A stretch of DNA of 63,927 nucleotides from Paraherbaspirillum soli (GTDB taxonomy: Bacteria > Pseudomonadota > Gammaproteobacteria > Burkholderiales > Burkholderiaceae_D): the NCBI RefSeq assembly GCF_042654985.1, contig NZ_JBHSMT010000010.1, positions 1 to 63,927 of the forward strand. The letters are read 5' to 3'. Positions 8,644 through 17,878 of the stretch are shown here, piece by piece. The position numbers and the translations under genes are program-made. Each line of letters starts with the position of its first letter. Within the stretch, counting starts at the first letter, position 1. The notes below the pieces were generated by a model, which was not told where the DNA came from, did not search any database, and saw only the letters and a program-made list of their open reading frames with translations.

Positions 8644-10413
8644 ATGCCAATCGGAAACCAGACCCACGCCGAAGTGATCGCCGTTTTCCCTGACAAAGTG
8701 AAGATTTCGGTTGAGGACATTGCCGCCTTTTCGGGTGGCGAACCCATCAAGGTGGGATCGTACTTGCGGATCACGGACAACGAGGATTGCGCGCTTATTG
8801 CTATCATAGAAAATTTCTGCATCGAGGTTATCGACCAAGAGAAGCGACGTCACGTCATCGAAGCACTGCCCCTGGGGATCATCCGTGATGGAAAATTCAT
8901 TCGTGGCGGCGACACGCTGACGATCCCTCCGACCGGGGTTGCGCCGGCGACGGAGGAAGACATTAAGAAGATTTTTGACGAATCGGTCAAGCCTGCCAAG
9001 AAATTCACGTTCTGCACTTTGGCGGCCAATGTGGATGTCAGCATCCCGGTGGACGGGAACAAGTTCTTCAACAAGCACATTGCTGTCGTAGGTTCAACGG
9101 GAGCGGGCAAGTCGCACACGATTTCTAGTATTGTTCAGAAAGCGGTGTCGGCGAAGGACGGCACGTATTCCCTCAATAATTCGCACGTCATCATTTTCGA
9201 TATCCATTCCGAGTACAAGACGGCTTTCCCAAGCGCGAACTTTCTGGACATCGACAACCTGAATCTTCCGTATTGGCTGCTCAACAGCGAGGAACTGGAG
9301 GAGATCCTGCTGGACACAGGCGAACGTGACAACTACAACCAGTCGTCGGTATTTCGCAATCTCGTGACAGAGAACAAGCGGAAACATAACCCAAGCGCCA
9401 AGTCGGTTTTCTATGACAGTCCTTTGCGATTCAAGATTCAGGAAGTGCTGAACGCTCTGTATAACATCAAGAGCGAAACCATAACCGCAAAAAACGAGTC
9501 CCGATATATGGTCAACGATGGCTCGTACACGCTTCTTGCCGAAGGTAAGACCGATGCGAGCCATGGGTTGCTGCTTTCTTCAAAGGACATGCTCAACAAG
9601 TATTTTGAAAATCGACTGGATTTCCACCAGCCGAAAGCTCAAAGCATCACCAAGGGCGATTATGCCGACGGGACGTTGGACAAATTCTATACGCGGTTCG
9701 AATCGAAGGTTTCCCAGGAGCGGCTGAACTTCCTTTTTGGAACGGCGGCCGACACCGCCACTCTCGAAGGAACCCTGCAGGCTTTGCTCGGCTATGACGC
9801 GAACAAAGCGAATGTGACGGTTATCGACCTCAGCGGCGTACCGTTCGAGGTGCTGAGCATTACGGTTTCGCTCATCTCCCGAATTCTGTTCGAGTATGGC
9901 TACTACTACAAAGTATTGCGCAGCCACGCGGGTGAGGCGATCAACAACGACGCCCCGATCTTACTCGTCTATGAAGAAGCCCATAAGTACGTCCCAAACA
10001 GCGAGCTGGCGAAATACCGGGCATCAAAGATGTCCATCGAACGGATCGCAAAGGAAGGCCGAAAATACGGTGTTACGCTGCTACTTTCGAGTCAGCGGCC
10101 ATCAGAGATTTCCGAAACGATCTTTTCCCAATGCAGCAATTTCATAGCGATGCGCCTGACGAATCCGAGCGACCAAAGCTATGTCGCGCGCCTGCTTCCC
10201 GACACGCTCGGGAATCTGTGCGACAAACTGCCTACGCTAGGTGCTGGGGAGGCATTGTTGATCGGGGAGGCCGTCGTGATGCCATCCCTCGTGCAGATCG
10301 CCCCGTGCGCCCCATCGCCTTCTTCGAGTGACATTCCATATTTCGAACTTTGGAAGAAGGAATGGAAATCCCTCGATTTTGAAAATATCAAAAAGACGTG
10401 GCTGAAGGAATAA
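8644..10413 (+). CDS. herA: HerA-type ATPase (FtsK/HerA superfamily)
   Basis: A 589-residue ATPase. Residues 1-110 look like the HAS-barrel domain. The Walker A motif is GSTGAGKS at 150-157, and the Walker B motif is LLVYEEAHKYVP from residue 440 with E444/E445. RIAKEGRKYGV and LLLSSQRPSEI form the sensor and arginine-finger region typical of HerA/DUF87 proteins. It is expected to form a hexameric ring that translocates DNA and pairs with the upstream nuclease. The ATG lies one base after the nuclease stop codon, so the two genes are almost surely co-translated. There is no NurA gene, which argues against a repair role and for anti-phage defence. Confidence 0.85.
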   Translation: MPIGNQTHAEVIAVFPDKVKISVEDIAAFSGGEPIKVGSYLRITDNEDCALIAIIENFCIEVIDQEKRRHVIEALPLGIIRDGKFIRGGDTLTIPPTGVAPATEEDIKKIFDESVKPAKKFTFCTLAANVDVSIPVDGNKFFNKHIAVVGSTGAGKSHTISSIVQKAVSAKDGTYSLNNSHVIIFDIHSEYKTAFPSANFLDIDNLNLPYWLLNSEELEEILLDTGERDNYNQSSVFRNLVTENKRKHNPSAKSVFYDSPLRFKIQEVLNALYNIKSETITAKNESRYMVNDGSYTLLAEGKTDASHGLLLSSKDMLNKYFENRLDFHQPKAQSITKGDYADGTLDKFYTRFESKVSQERLNFLFGTAADTATLEGTLQALLGYDANKANVTVIDLSGVPFEVLSITVSLISRILFEYGYYYKVLRSHAGEAINNDAPILLVYEEAHKYVPNSELAKYRASKMSIERIAKEGRKYGVTLLLSSQRPSEISETIFSQCSNFIAMRLTNPSDQSYVARLLPDTLGNLCDKLPTLGAGEALLIGEAVVMPSLVQIAPCAPSPSSSDIPYFELWKKEWKSLDFENIKKTWLKE

Positions 10414-10973
10414 GCTTTGTTCCAGTGAGTACCCATAGCGCGCTGGGTGCAGAGGCACCTGTCGCTCCATGCCTCACCTTGGACGGGACTCATTGAATTT
10501 TGGTGGCCGCGTCTAATTTGACGCAGAATCAAGAACGAAAGGGATCCCAGACAGTGATAGTGCTTCGCTGTCATGGACCTAGCCTATCACGCCACGGCCT
10601 GCGCAAAACTCCACGCAGACGGGTGAGTTCAACTGCTTCAAAATTCCCAAAAACGTCCGCTGGTGGAACGTTTTGTGCCATTCATCAAAAATTTCGAGAG
10701 ACCGCTATTGCTGCATAGCAGACGTTCAAGAACTCCGTTTCCACCGGTTGATCTGGACTGTAAACAGTCAATCAGACGAAACGGTGCGACATCTCTTTTA
10801 GACATAGATCGCTCCGCGCCTTAAAATGCGCATCCACAGCCATTTTTATAGCGAACACGCAAAATGCTGCTATCGCCAATCGGTCCGGAATATTTCCCCA
10901 AGGCACACTAAAAACCCACCCCACCCGCAATCCAAAACAAAGCCTCTGACTCACCCTAGATAACCGAAACATC
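10414..10973. other. gene-free right flank of the nuclease-HerA module
   Basis: About 560 bp without a convincing gene. It contains a weak inverted repeat (GTGATAG near 10553 with CTATCAC near 10582) and a degenerate GACCGCTATTGCTGCATAGC block near 10700. No tRNA, integrase or clear attachment site is visible. With the similar gap on the left it makes the defence module look like an inserted block. Confidence 0.5.
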
Positions 10974-11453
10974 ATGAAAATCTTATACCTGGACTACAAC
11001 GGCGTATTGCACGACGACAAAGTCATCCGCAACCGCAAGCGCGGTCTATACATCGCCACGCCGGACCGCTCGTTTTTTGAGTGGATGCCGATTCTGGAAG
11101 AGCTGCTGGCGCCATATCCGGATGTGAAGATCGTGCTGTCGACCTGCTGGATCAGGTCGCTGGGATTCGACGCTACCCGGCATGAACTGTCGGAAGCATT
11201 GCAGGAACGGGTGATCGGTGCGACCTTTTTGCATCCCAAACTGGATGCAGCGGAATTCGATATGCTGCCGCGCGGCATGCAAGTCTGGAACGATGTCGAA
11301 CGACGCAAGCCGTCGAGCTGGTTTGCAATTGACGACGATGCTTTCGGCTGGCCGGAACGGTGCCGCGATCGCTTGATTGAAACCAAGGGGCATTTGGGCT
11401 TGAGCGACCCGCTTGTGCAAGACCATGTTCGACAAATGCTGGCATCGCTTTGA
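10974..11453 (+). CDS. HAD-like protein (Swiss Army Knife RNA repair-associated HAD family)
   Basis: A 159-residue protein of the HAD superfamily. Motif I is LDYNGVLHDD (D7-Y-N9-G), motif II is VLSTCW, and motif IV is the acidic FAIDDDAFGWP. Layout and size match the small HAD family found alone or fused to RNA-repair proteins. The second Asp of motif I, normally the general acid/base, is Asn here (N9), so phosphatase activity may be changed or lost. It lies just right of the defence module but is a single gene with its own leader, and linkage to defence is not shown. Confidence 0.75.
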   Translation: MKILYLDYNGVLHDDKVIRNRKRGLYIATPDRSFFEWMPILEELLAPYPDVKIVLSTCWIRSLGFDATRHELSEALQERVIGATFLHPKLDAAEFDMLPRGMQVWNDVERRKPSSWFAIDDDAFGWPERCRDRLIETKGHLGLSDPLVQDHVRQMLASL

Positions 11454-11571
11454 TCTGAAAACATAGCGGTCTTGCAATGTGAATTAAAATGCCTGTCCGT
11501 TACGAAATGGCATGGCCCGGTGGCTTGTGCGCTTGCATTTCCACAACTTTCCCTCATGCGATAACCAGACG

Positions 11572-12633
11572 ATGACGCCATTTGCCAACGAAGCCCTCCG
11601 CCACCAGCCCAGCGGCATGATCCCCAAGGAAGCCAAGGATGCCGCCGGCAAACATCTGCAAGATATTCTTTCCATCGCCATCGAGCATGCGCATCCGCAA
11701 GCGGCGCTGATTGTGTTCGATGCGCGCTGCGAACTGGCGGTGACGCTGACCGAGGGATACCGGCGTTGCCTGCCGAACGCGACTTTCATCGATTTCGACG
11801 CGGTTGCGCCGGAAACCGTGCTCGCTGCTTTTGAGCCGCTGGCGCCGTCCGATCTGGTGGTGCTGATTCAATCGACCAGTTTCCGGCTGGAGGCTTACCG
11901 GATCAGGATCGAGCTGTTCAAGCGCTCGCTGAAGGTGATCGAACATCCGCATCTGTCCCGCATGACGGGTTCGCAGGCGCTGTATTACATCGAGTCGCTG
12001 GCGTACGACCCGGCGTATTTCCGCGGCGTCGGCTACGCGCTGAAGGAGCGCATCGACCGCGCCCGCGGCGGGGTGGTCGATAGCGGCGGCGAGCGGCTGG
12101 TGTTCGGCTCTCCTTTCGAGCCGGCCAAGCTGAACGTCGGCGACTACAGCGATATGAAAAACGTCGGCGGCCAGTTCCCGATCGGCGAGGTGTTCACCGA
12201 GGCGCAAGACCTGGAGTCGGTCAATGGCCGGGTGCGGATTTTTGTGTTTGGCGACACCTCGTTCCAGGTCAATCAACCGGCAGTGCCGATCACGCTGGTG
12301 GTCAGCAAGGGACGGGTGACGGACACCATTGATGCCACTCCTGAGTTCGAGCAGGTGCTGGCCAATATTCGCGCCGACGAGGGGCAAATCTGGGTGCGTG
12401 AACTGGGCTTCGGCATGAACCGCGCATTCACCCGCGAGCGCACTGTGTGCGATATCGGCACCTACGAACGCATGTGCGGCATCCACCTGTCGCTCGGCGC
12501 CAAGCACGGGGTGTACAACAAACCCCATATCCGACGGGCAGACGCCAGACATCACATCGACGTCTTTGCCGTCACGGAATCGGTCCACCTGGACGATGAG
12601 CAGGTGTATCGCGACGGCGCCTGGCAGGTCTGA
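11572..12633 (+). CDS. M29-like aminopeptidase
   Basis: This 353-residue protein has the signature of leucyl aminopeptidases of clan M29: GQFPIGEVF (E206), the ELGFGMN block (E277), GIHLSLGAKHG (H305) and RHHIDVFA (H328, D330). These residues in this order match the dinuclear metal ligands of aminopeptidase T-like enzymes. It would remove N-terminal residues from peptides in the cytoplasm. The protein is somewhat shorter than the classical members of about 400 residues. The frame is open from 11512, but the ATG at 11572 begins the conserved part. It converges with a LysR gene: the stop codons abut at 12633/12634. Confidence 0.75.
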   Translation: MTPFANEALRHQPSGMIPKEAKDAAGKHLQDILSIAIEHAHPQAALIVFDARCELAVTLTEGYRRCLPNATFIDFDAVAPETVLAAFEPLAPSDLVVLIQSTSFRLEAYRIRIELFKRSLKVIEHPHLSRMTGSQALYYIESLAYDPAYFRGVGYALKERIDRARGGVVDSGGERLVFGSPFEPAKLNVGDYSDMKNVGGQFPIGEVFTEAQDLESVNGRVRIFVFGDTSFQVNQPAVPITLVVSKGRVTDTIDATPEFEQVLANIRADEGQIWVRELGFGMNRAFTRERTVCDIGTYERMCGIHLSLGAKHGVYNKPHIRRADARHHIDVFAVTESVHLDDEQVYRDGAWQV

Positions 12634-13530
12634 TCAGCGCAGCGCCGGCTCGGCGCGCAGCTTGTCAGCCAATAGATCGACGAAGGTCCTGACCTTGGCC
12701 GCTGCCTGCCGCCCCTCGCGGTGCAAAACATGGATCGGCAGCGGCGGTGGCTCGTAACTACCGAGCACCGCTTGCAGCTGGCCCGAATCAAGATGCGCGG
12801 CGATTTGATACGACAGCAAGCGGGTCACGCCAAACCCTTGCAGCGCCGCTTCAATCGCGGCGTCGTTGCTGGTCACCGTCAGCCGCGGCTTCAGTTTGAC
12901 GCTGCTGGTTTTGCTGCCGGCGCCGAAGCGCCACTCGGCAGTCGAGATCCCGGTCGAGACAATCACCGCATGCTGGACCAGTTGATCCGGACTGGCCGGC
13001 ACGCCGTGCTCGGCCAGGTAGGCCGGTGCGGCGCACACCACGCGGCGCACGTGGCCGACCTTGATCGCCTTCATGGTGGAATCGGGCAGCTCGCCGATCC
13101 GGATGCCGACATCCATGCCCTCCTCCAGCAAATTGACGACGCGGTCCAGGAATAGCGCCGACACCGACATCCCGGGAAAACGGCGCAAATAATCGACCAT
13201 GGTCGGCGTCACGAACATACGCCCGAACAGCACCGGCGCCGTCAGCGCCAAGTGGCCGCGCGGCGCGGCGTTGACGCCGGCCGCGGCCTCGTCGGCCTCA
13301 TCCGCGTCGGCCATGATGCGGCGGGCATCTTCCAGGTAGCGCAAGCCGGCATCGGTGGCCCGCACAAAGCGCGTGGTGCGATTCAGCAGCTTCACCCCCA
13401 GCCGCTCCTCAAGCGCAGCAATCGCACGGGTCACCGCCGGCGGCGACATGTTCAACCTGCGCGCAGCGCCGGCGAAGCTTTCTTCTTCCGCCACCGCGAC
13501 AAACACGCTCATCAAATAAAACCGATCCAT
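12634..13530 (-). CDS. LysR-family transcriptional regulator
   Basis: A 298-residue LysR regulator. The N-terminal helix-turn-helix reads MDRFYLMSVFVAVAEEESFA and NMSPPAVTRAIAALEERLG. The effector domain runs from about residue 90 (RGHLALTAPVLFGRMFVTPT). In this subgroup DNA-binding domains often repress a divergent gene. Here the divergent neighbour is the DUF1348 gene, with about 160 bp between the start codons. An ATG four codons upstream (13542) is also possible; 13530 is preferred because MDRF matches the usual LysR start. Confidence 0.87.
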   Translation of the reverse strand: MDRFYLMSVFVAVAEEESFAGAARRLNMSPPAVTRAIAALEERLGVKLLNRTTRFVRATDAGLRYLEDARRIMADADEADEAAAGVNAAPRGHLALTAPVLFGRMFVTPTMVDYLRRFPGMSVSALFLDRVVNLLEEGMDVGIRIGELPDSTMKAIKVGHVRRVVCAAPAYLAEHGVPASPDQLVQHAVIVSTGISTAEWRFGAGSKTSSVKLKPRLTVTSNDAAIEAALQGFGVTRLLSYQIAAHLDSGQLQAVLGSYEPPPLPIHVLHREGRQAAAKVRTFVDLLADKLRAEPALR

Positions 13531-13692
13531 TTGCCATTCCATCCAAGAGAATAATCAATTGTATTTTTTAAGCATTCTTAATGGCACCGGAATTTTGTAA
13601 AGTGACCGTCAAACAGCTTGCCCGGACTGGAATCAACGATCTGCGGCGGCTGATTCGATCCCTGCCTTCACTCACTGACCAAGGAGCTTTAC

Positions 13693-14172
13693 ATGACCCA
13701 AGCAAGCGAAGCACGCCCGCCGCTGCCCCCATTCACCCGCGAGACCGCGCTGCAGAAAGTCCGGCTGGCCGAAGACGGCTGGAACAGCCGCGACCCGCAG
13801 CGGGTGGCATTGGCCTATACCGTCGACAGCCTGTGGCGCAATCGCGCCGAGTTCCCGCAGGGGCGCGAGCAGATCGTGCAATTCCTGACCCGCAAGTGGG
13901 AACGGGAACTAGATTACCGGCTGATCAAGGAATTGTGGGCGTTCGACGGCAATCGGATCGCGGTACGGTTTGCCTATGAGTGCCGCGACGCCGCCGGCAA
14001 CTGGTACCGGGCCTACGGCAACGAGAACTGGGAATTCGACGAACACGGCCTGATGCAGCGCCGCTACGCCAGCATCAACGATCTGCCGATCCAGGAGTCC
14101 GAGCGCAAGTTCCATTGGCCGCTGGGGCGGCGTCCCGACGACCATCCTGGCTTGAGCGACCTCGGCCTGTAA
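13693..14172 (+). CDS. DUF1348 / SnoaL-like (NTF2-fold) protein
   Basis: A 159-residue protein of the DUF1348 family, a branch of the NTF2/SnoaL alpha+beta cone fold. Diagnostic segments are ALQKVRLAEDGWNSRDP, VDSLWRNRAEFPQGREQIV, FLTRKWERELDYRLIKELW and the C-terminal RYASINDLPIQESERKFHWP. Members are small cytoplasmic proteins of unknown catalytic role. AAGGAG lies shortly before the ATG. A strong terminator follows at 14191. The divergent LysR gene is the likely regulator. Confidence 0.87.
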   Translation: MTQASEARPPLPPFTRETALQKVRLAEDGWNSRDPQRVALAYTVDSLWRNRAEFPQGREQIVQFLTRKWERELDYRLIKELWAFDGNRIAVRFAYECRDAAGNWYRAYGNENWEFDEHGLMQRRYASINDLPIQESERKFHWPLGRRPDDHPGLSDLGL

Positions 14173-14190
14173 GCCGCGAGCTTGGCTCGA

Positions 14191-14223
14191 ACGACCCGCC
14201 GCCTGTGCGCCGGGTCGTTTTTT
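14191..14223 (+). terminator. rho-independent terminator after the DUF1348 gene
   Basis: ACGACCCG (14191-14198) pairs with CGGGTCGT (14211-14218) across a 12-nt loop and runs into TTTTTT. It lies 18 bp after the stop codon. Confidence 0.85.
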
Positions 14224-14313
14224 CATTGCGCGGGGACTTTAGAGCCTATTGATCAGCATAAAGATTGCAAAAAAGCCTACACAAAGATCTAGAATAAAAT
14301 ACAATCTTTAATT

Positions 14314-14332
14314 GGTAACGATTCTCATTACC
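14314..14332 (+). promoter_or_regulatory. Fur box upstream of the TonB-dependent receptor
   Basis: GGTAACGATTCTCATTACC is a near-perfect 19-bp match to the inverted-repeat Fur consensus GATAATGATAATCATTATC and lies 62 bp before the receptor start. Iron-bound Fur should repress the receptor-PepSY unit. Confidence 0.8.
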
Positions 14333-14393
14333 TTTATAATTCTTATTTGCAACCGTAAAGAAACACTCTCCCGATTGATCCAGGAAATAACCG

Positions 14394-16595
14394 ATGCCTC
14401 GTCTTGCCCCTGCCATTGAACACCTCGCCACGCCTCATCGCCCCTCGTCTTCCCCGCTAACGTTGCAAGCGCTATCGAAGCCCTTGTTCCAACCCTGGTG
14501 CATGCTGCTGGCGCTGTCAGCTGCGATGCCGGCGCTGGCCCAGCAAGCTACGGTCGCCCGCAACGATGCCGCGCTGCCGGAACTGGTGGTGTCGGCGGAC
14601 CGGGTGCCACAAGGCGCCACCGAAAAAAGCCGCGCCTATACCGTGCGCAAGAGCAATGCCGCGACCAAGCTCGACCTGTCCTTGCGCGAAACCCCGCAAT
14701 CGGTATCGGTCGTGACCCGCGCCATGATGGATGACTTCCAGCTCGACAATATCAACGCCGTGCTGGCCGGCACTACCGGCGTCAGCGTCGAAAAAGTGGA
14801 AACCGACCGCACCTATTACACCGCGCGCGGCTTCGACATCACCAATTTCCAGTTCGACGGGGTCGGCGTACCGATGACCTTCGGCTACCAGGCCGGCGAT
14901 CTGGATACCGCGCTGGTCGACCGGATAGAGGTGGTGCGCGGCGCCAACGGCTTGCTGGCGTCGACCGGCAATCCTTCGGCTACAGTCAATTTTGTGCGCA
15001 AGCGCCCGACCTACGACTTGCGTGCGGCGACCGGCTTCAGCGTCGGTTCCTGGAACACGCGCCGGATCGACGCCGACGTTTCCGGCGCACTGAACCAGGC
15101 CGGCACCGTCGCCGCCCGCGTGACCGCGGCGCGGCAGCAAGGCGATTCCTACCTGGACCGCTACCGGCCGAACAAGACCGTGTTTGCCGCCGTGATCGAA
15201 GCTCAGCTTAATAACGACACCTTGCTGACCATCGGCCACAGCGAGCAAAAGAACGATGCCAAGGGCGCGATGTGGGGCGCGCTGCCGATGTATTTCAGCG
15301 ACGGCACGCAAACCAATTATGGCGCCCATACCAGCACCTCGGCCGACTGGTCGTTCTGGAACAGCGAAGAGCGGCGCACTTTTGTCGAACTGGATCACCA
15401 CTTGGGCAACGACTGGCAATGGAAAACCACACTCGGCTACAACGAGCTCAGCAGCGACAGCAAATTGTTCTACGTGTACGGCACGCCCGACCGGCAGAGC
15501 GGCGACGGCTTGTTCAGCTACCCGTCGCTGTACAACTCGCAAAACCGGCAACAGCTGCTGGACAGCTACGCCACCGGCAAATATGCGCTGGCCGGACGCC
15601 AGCACGATCTGACTGTCGGCGTCAGCTGGTCGCAATCGACGCTGCATGACATCTCGCACTACGGCCAGGGCATAGGTACGCCGCTGACCGAACAGCAAGC
15701 TTTCAACGGCCGCTATCCGGAGCCGGCTTTCGACGCCTCGACCGACGGCAGCGCCTACACCGACAAACGCAGCAGCGTCTATGCCGCGACCCGGCTCAAC
15801 CTGGCCGACAAGCTCAAACTGCTGATTGGCGCCAACCACACCGAAGCCGACAACAGCGGCATCGCCTACGGCGTCGGCCACCAGACCAAGGCCAGCGCCA
15901 CCACGCCGTATGCCGGCCTGGTCTACGACCTGAACAAAAACGTGTCGGCCTACGGCAGCTACACCGAGATCTTCAATCCGCAATATCAGACCGACATTTC
16001 CGGCGCGACTCTCGCCCCGCTCGAAGGCAAGAGCTACGAGCTGGGCCTGAAGAGCGAATTTTTCGCGCGCAGGCTGAACGCGTCGGCCGCGCTGTTCCGG
16101 GTCGAGCAGCGCAACGCCGCGGAACAAGCCGGCATGAACGGCGCCAAGACTTACTACCGCGGCATCGACGCGCATTCGGAGGGACTGGAACTGGAGCTAT
16201 CCGGCGAACTGGCCAAGGGCTGGCAAGGCAGCCTCGGCTACACCGTGATGACGGTCAAGGACAAGGATGGCAATGCGGCTAAGACCTACGTGCCTAAAAA
16301 ACTGCTGCGCATGGCGACCACCTACCGCCTGCCGCAACTGGACCAGCTGACCGTCGGCGCCAGCGTCAACTGGCAAGGCAAAACCAGTTACGCGCAAAGT
16401 GCCGCCATCAACACCGTCCAGCAAGGCTATGCGCTGTTGAACTTGATGGCACGCTATGACATCAGCAAGCAGCTGAGCGTCAGCGCCAACCTCAACAACG
16501 TCGCCAACAAGAAGCACCTGTCCAGCCTGTACGCGTCGCAAGCGTATTACGGCGCACCGATCAACGGCAGCGTCGCCGTCAACTGGACATACTGA
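14394..16595 (+). CDS. TonB-dependent siderophore receptor
   Basis: A 733-residue outer membrane receptor. A signal peptide occupies roughly residues 35-51 (WCMLLALSAAMPALAQQ), unusually far from the chosen start, so translation might begin later. A TonB-box-like LPELVVSADRV follows. The plug domain (ETPQSVSVVTRAMMDDFQL to about residue 205) contains RGFDITNFQFDGV and DRIEVVRGANGLLASTG, typical of FhuE/FoxA-like ferric hydroxamate receptors. The barrel ends with an aromatic residue (VAVNWTY). The specific siderophore cannot be read. A Fur box lies upstream, and a PepSY membrane protein follows after two bases, consistent with ferric-siderophore uptake and reduction. Confidence 0.92.
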   Translation: MPRLAPAIEHLATPHRPSSSPLTLQALSKPLFQPWCMLLALSAAMPALAQQATVARNDAALPELVVSADRVPQGATEKSRAYTVRKSNAATKLDLSLRETPQSVSVVTRAMMDDFQLDNINAVLAGTTGVSVEKVETDRTYYTARGFDITNFQFDGVGVPMTFGYQAGDLDTALVDRIEVVRGANGLLASTGNPSATVNFVRKRPTYDLRAATGFSVGSWNTRRIDADVSGALNQAGTVAARVTAARQQGDSYLDRYRPNKTVFAAVIEAQLNNDTLLTIGHSEQKNDAKGAMWGALPMYFSDGTQTNYGAHTSTSADWSFWNSEERRTFVELDHHLGNDWQWKTTLGYNELSSDSKLFYVYGTPDRQSGDGLFSYPSLYNSQNRQQLLDSYATGKYALAGRQHDLTVGVSWSQSTLHDISHYGQGIGTPLTEQQAFNGRYPEPAFDASTDGSAYTDKRSSVYAATRLNLADKLKLLIGANHTEADNSGIAYGVGHQTKASATTPYAGLVYDLNKNVSAYGSYTEIFNPQYQTDISGATLAPLEGKSYELGLKSEFFARRLNASAALFRVEQRNAAEQAGMNGAKTYYRGIDAHSEGLELELSGELAKGWQGSLGYTVMTVKDKDGNAAKTYVPKKLLRMATTYRLPQLDQLTVGASVNWQGKTSYAQSAAINTVQQGYALLNLMARYDISKQLSVSANLNNVANKKHLSSLYASQAYYGAPINGSVAVNWTY

Positions 16596-16597
16596 AC

Positions 16598-17878
16598 ATG
16601 CGCGCCATGACTCTCCGTCCCCTGCTTGTAATCGTGCACCGCTGGTTCGGCCTGGCCGCTGCGCTGTTCCTGTTCATCGCCGGCGCCACCGGCGCGATCA
16701 TCTCCTGGGATCACGAGCTGGATGCCTGGCTCAATCCGCAATTGTTCCATGCGCGCAGCGCCGGCCAGTCGCCACCCGCCGCAGCGCAATCCGGGCTGAC
16801 GCTGGCGAACCGGGTCGAAGCGCAGGAACCGCGCCTGCGGGTGACCTATGTGCTGACCGAAAGCGAGCCGGGACACACCATCCCGATGATGGTCGAAGGC
16901 CGCATCGACCCCACAACCAAACAGCCGTATGACCTTGGCTACAACCAGATCGCAGTCGATCCGGTCAGCGGCGAGATCCAGGGCCGGCGCATGTGGGGCG
17001 CGCTGTCGCTGAGCCGCGAGAACCTGCTGCCGTTTCTATACAAGCTGCATTACACGATGCATCTGCCGGAAGTCGGCGGCATCGAGCTGGGCATCTGGCT
17101 GATGGGCCTCATAGGCGCGGTATGGGCACTCGATTGTTTCATCGCGTTATGGCTGTCTTTTCCGAACTGGCGCAGCTGGCGCAAGTCGTTCGCGTTCCGC
17201 TGGCGGCAAGGCGGCCACAAGCTCAATTTCGACCTGCACCGCTCCGGCGGCGTCTGGATCTGGGGCTTGCTGCTGGTGCTGGCGGTGACTTCGGTGTCGA
17301 TGAACCTGGAGCGACCGCTGATGCGGCCCATCATCGAAAGCTTTTCGACGCTGACGCCGACCGCCTTCGAAACCCGCACGCCCAAGCCTCCCGCGCAAGC
17401 GACCGACGCCGGTATCAGCCGCGAACAAGTGATGCAACTGGCCAGCACCGAAGCGCATAGTCGCGGCTGGACCTTGCCTGCCGGCGGCGTTTTTTATTCT
17501 TCCGCATTCGGCTTGTACGGCGTCGGCTTTTTCGAGCCCGGCAACGATCACGGCGATATCGGCCTGGGCAACGCCTGGCTGTATTTCGACGCTGCCAGCG
17601 GCCACCCGGCCGGCGCCAAAATCCCCGGCACCGGCAGCGCCGGTGATCTGTTCATGCAAGCGCAGTTCCCGCTGCACTCGGGACGCATCCTGGGCCTGCC
17701 GGGACGCATTTTGATTTCCGTTATGGGCTTGCTGGTCGCGCTGCTTAGCGTGACCGGCGTGCTGATCTGGCTGAAGAAGCGCCGCGCACGGGTGCGGGCC
17801 GCTGCCTCAGCCCCTGCCGGCTTGCCAAGGCCGATTCAATTCCAGCATGAAGTCAACGCGGTACCCGAGGAATCCTGA
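16598..17878 (+). CDS. PepSY-associated TM protein (putative siderophore-iron reductase)
   Basis: This 426-residue inner membrane protein of the PepSY_TM family has four predicted spans: residues about 12-33 (VIVHRWFGLAAALFLFIAG), about 165-190, about 215-235 (GVWIWGLLLVLAVTSVSMN) and about 370-395. Conserved His residues near the spans (HRWFG, KLHYTMHLP, DLHRSGG) fit haem- or iron-linked electron transfer. Such proteins often follow TonB receptors and are thought to release iron from siderophores by reduction. It is translationally coupled to the receptor (two-base gap). Its last 43 bp overlap the convergent pilE gene. Confidence 0.87.
   Translation: MRAMTLRPLLVIVHRWFGLAAALFLFIAGATGAIISWDHELDAWLNPQLFHARSAGQSPPAAAQSGLTLANRVEAQEPRLRVTYVLTESEPGHTIPMMVEGRIDPTTKQPYDLGYNQIAVDPVSGEIQGRRMWGALSLSRENLLPFLYKLHYTMHLPEVGGIELGIWLMGLIGAVWALDCFIALWLSFPNWRSWRKSFAFRWRQGGHKLNFDLHRSGGVWIWGLLLVLAVTSVSMNLERPLMRPIIESFSTLTPTAFETRTPKPPAQATDAGISREQVMQLASTEAHSRGWTLPAGGVFYSSAFGLYGVGFFEPGNDHGDIGLGNAWLYFDAASGHPAGAKIPGTGSAGDLFMQAQFPLHSGRILGLPGRILISVMGLLVALLSVTGVLIWLKKRRARVRAAASAPAGLPRPIQFQHEVNAVPEES

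Noticed and set aside
10500..10620. Possible tRNA or attachment site right of the HerA gene
   Set aside because: The GTGATAG/CTATCAC inverted repeat does not fold into a cloverleaf and no direct repeat brackets the module.
14517..16175. 552-codon leftward open frame opposite the TonB receptor gene
   Set aside because: The plus strand encodes a clear TonB receptor; the antisense product is Val/Gly/Arg-rich without any domain.
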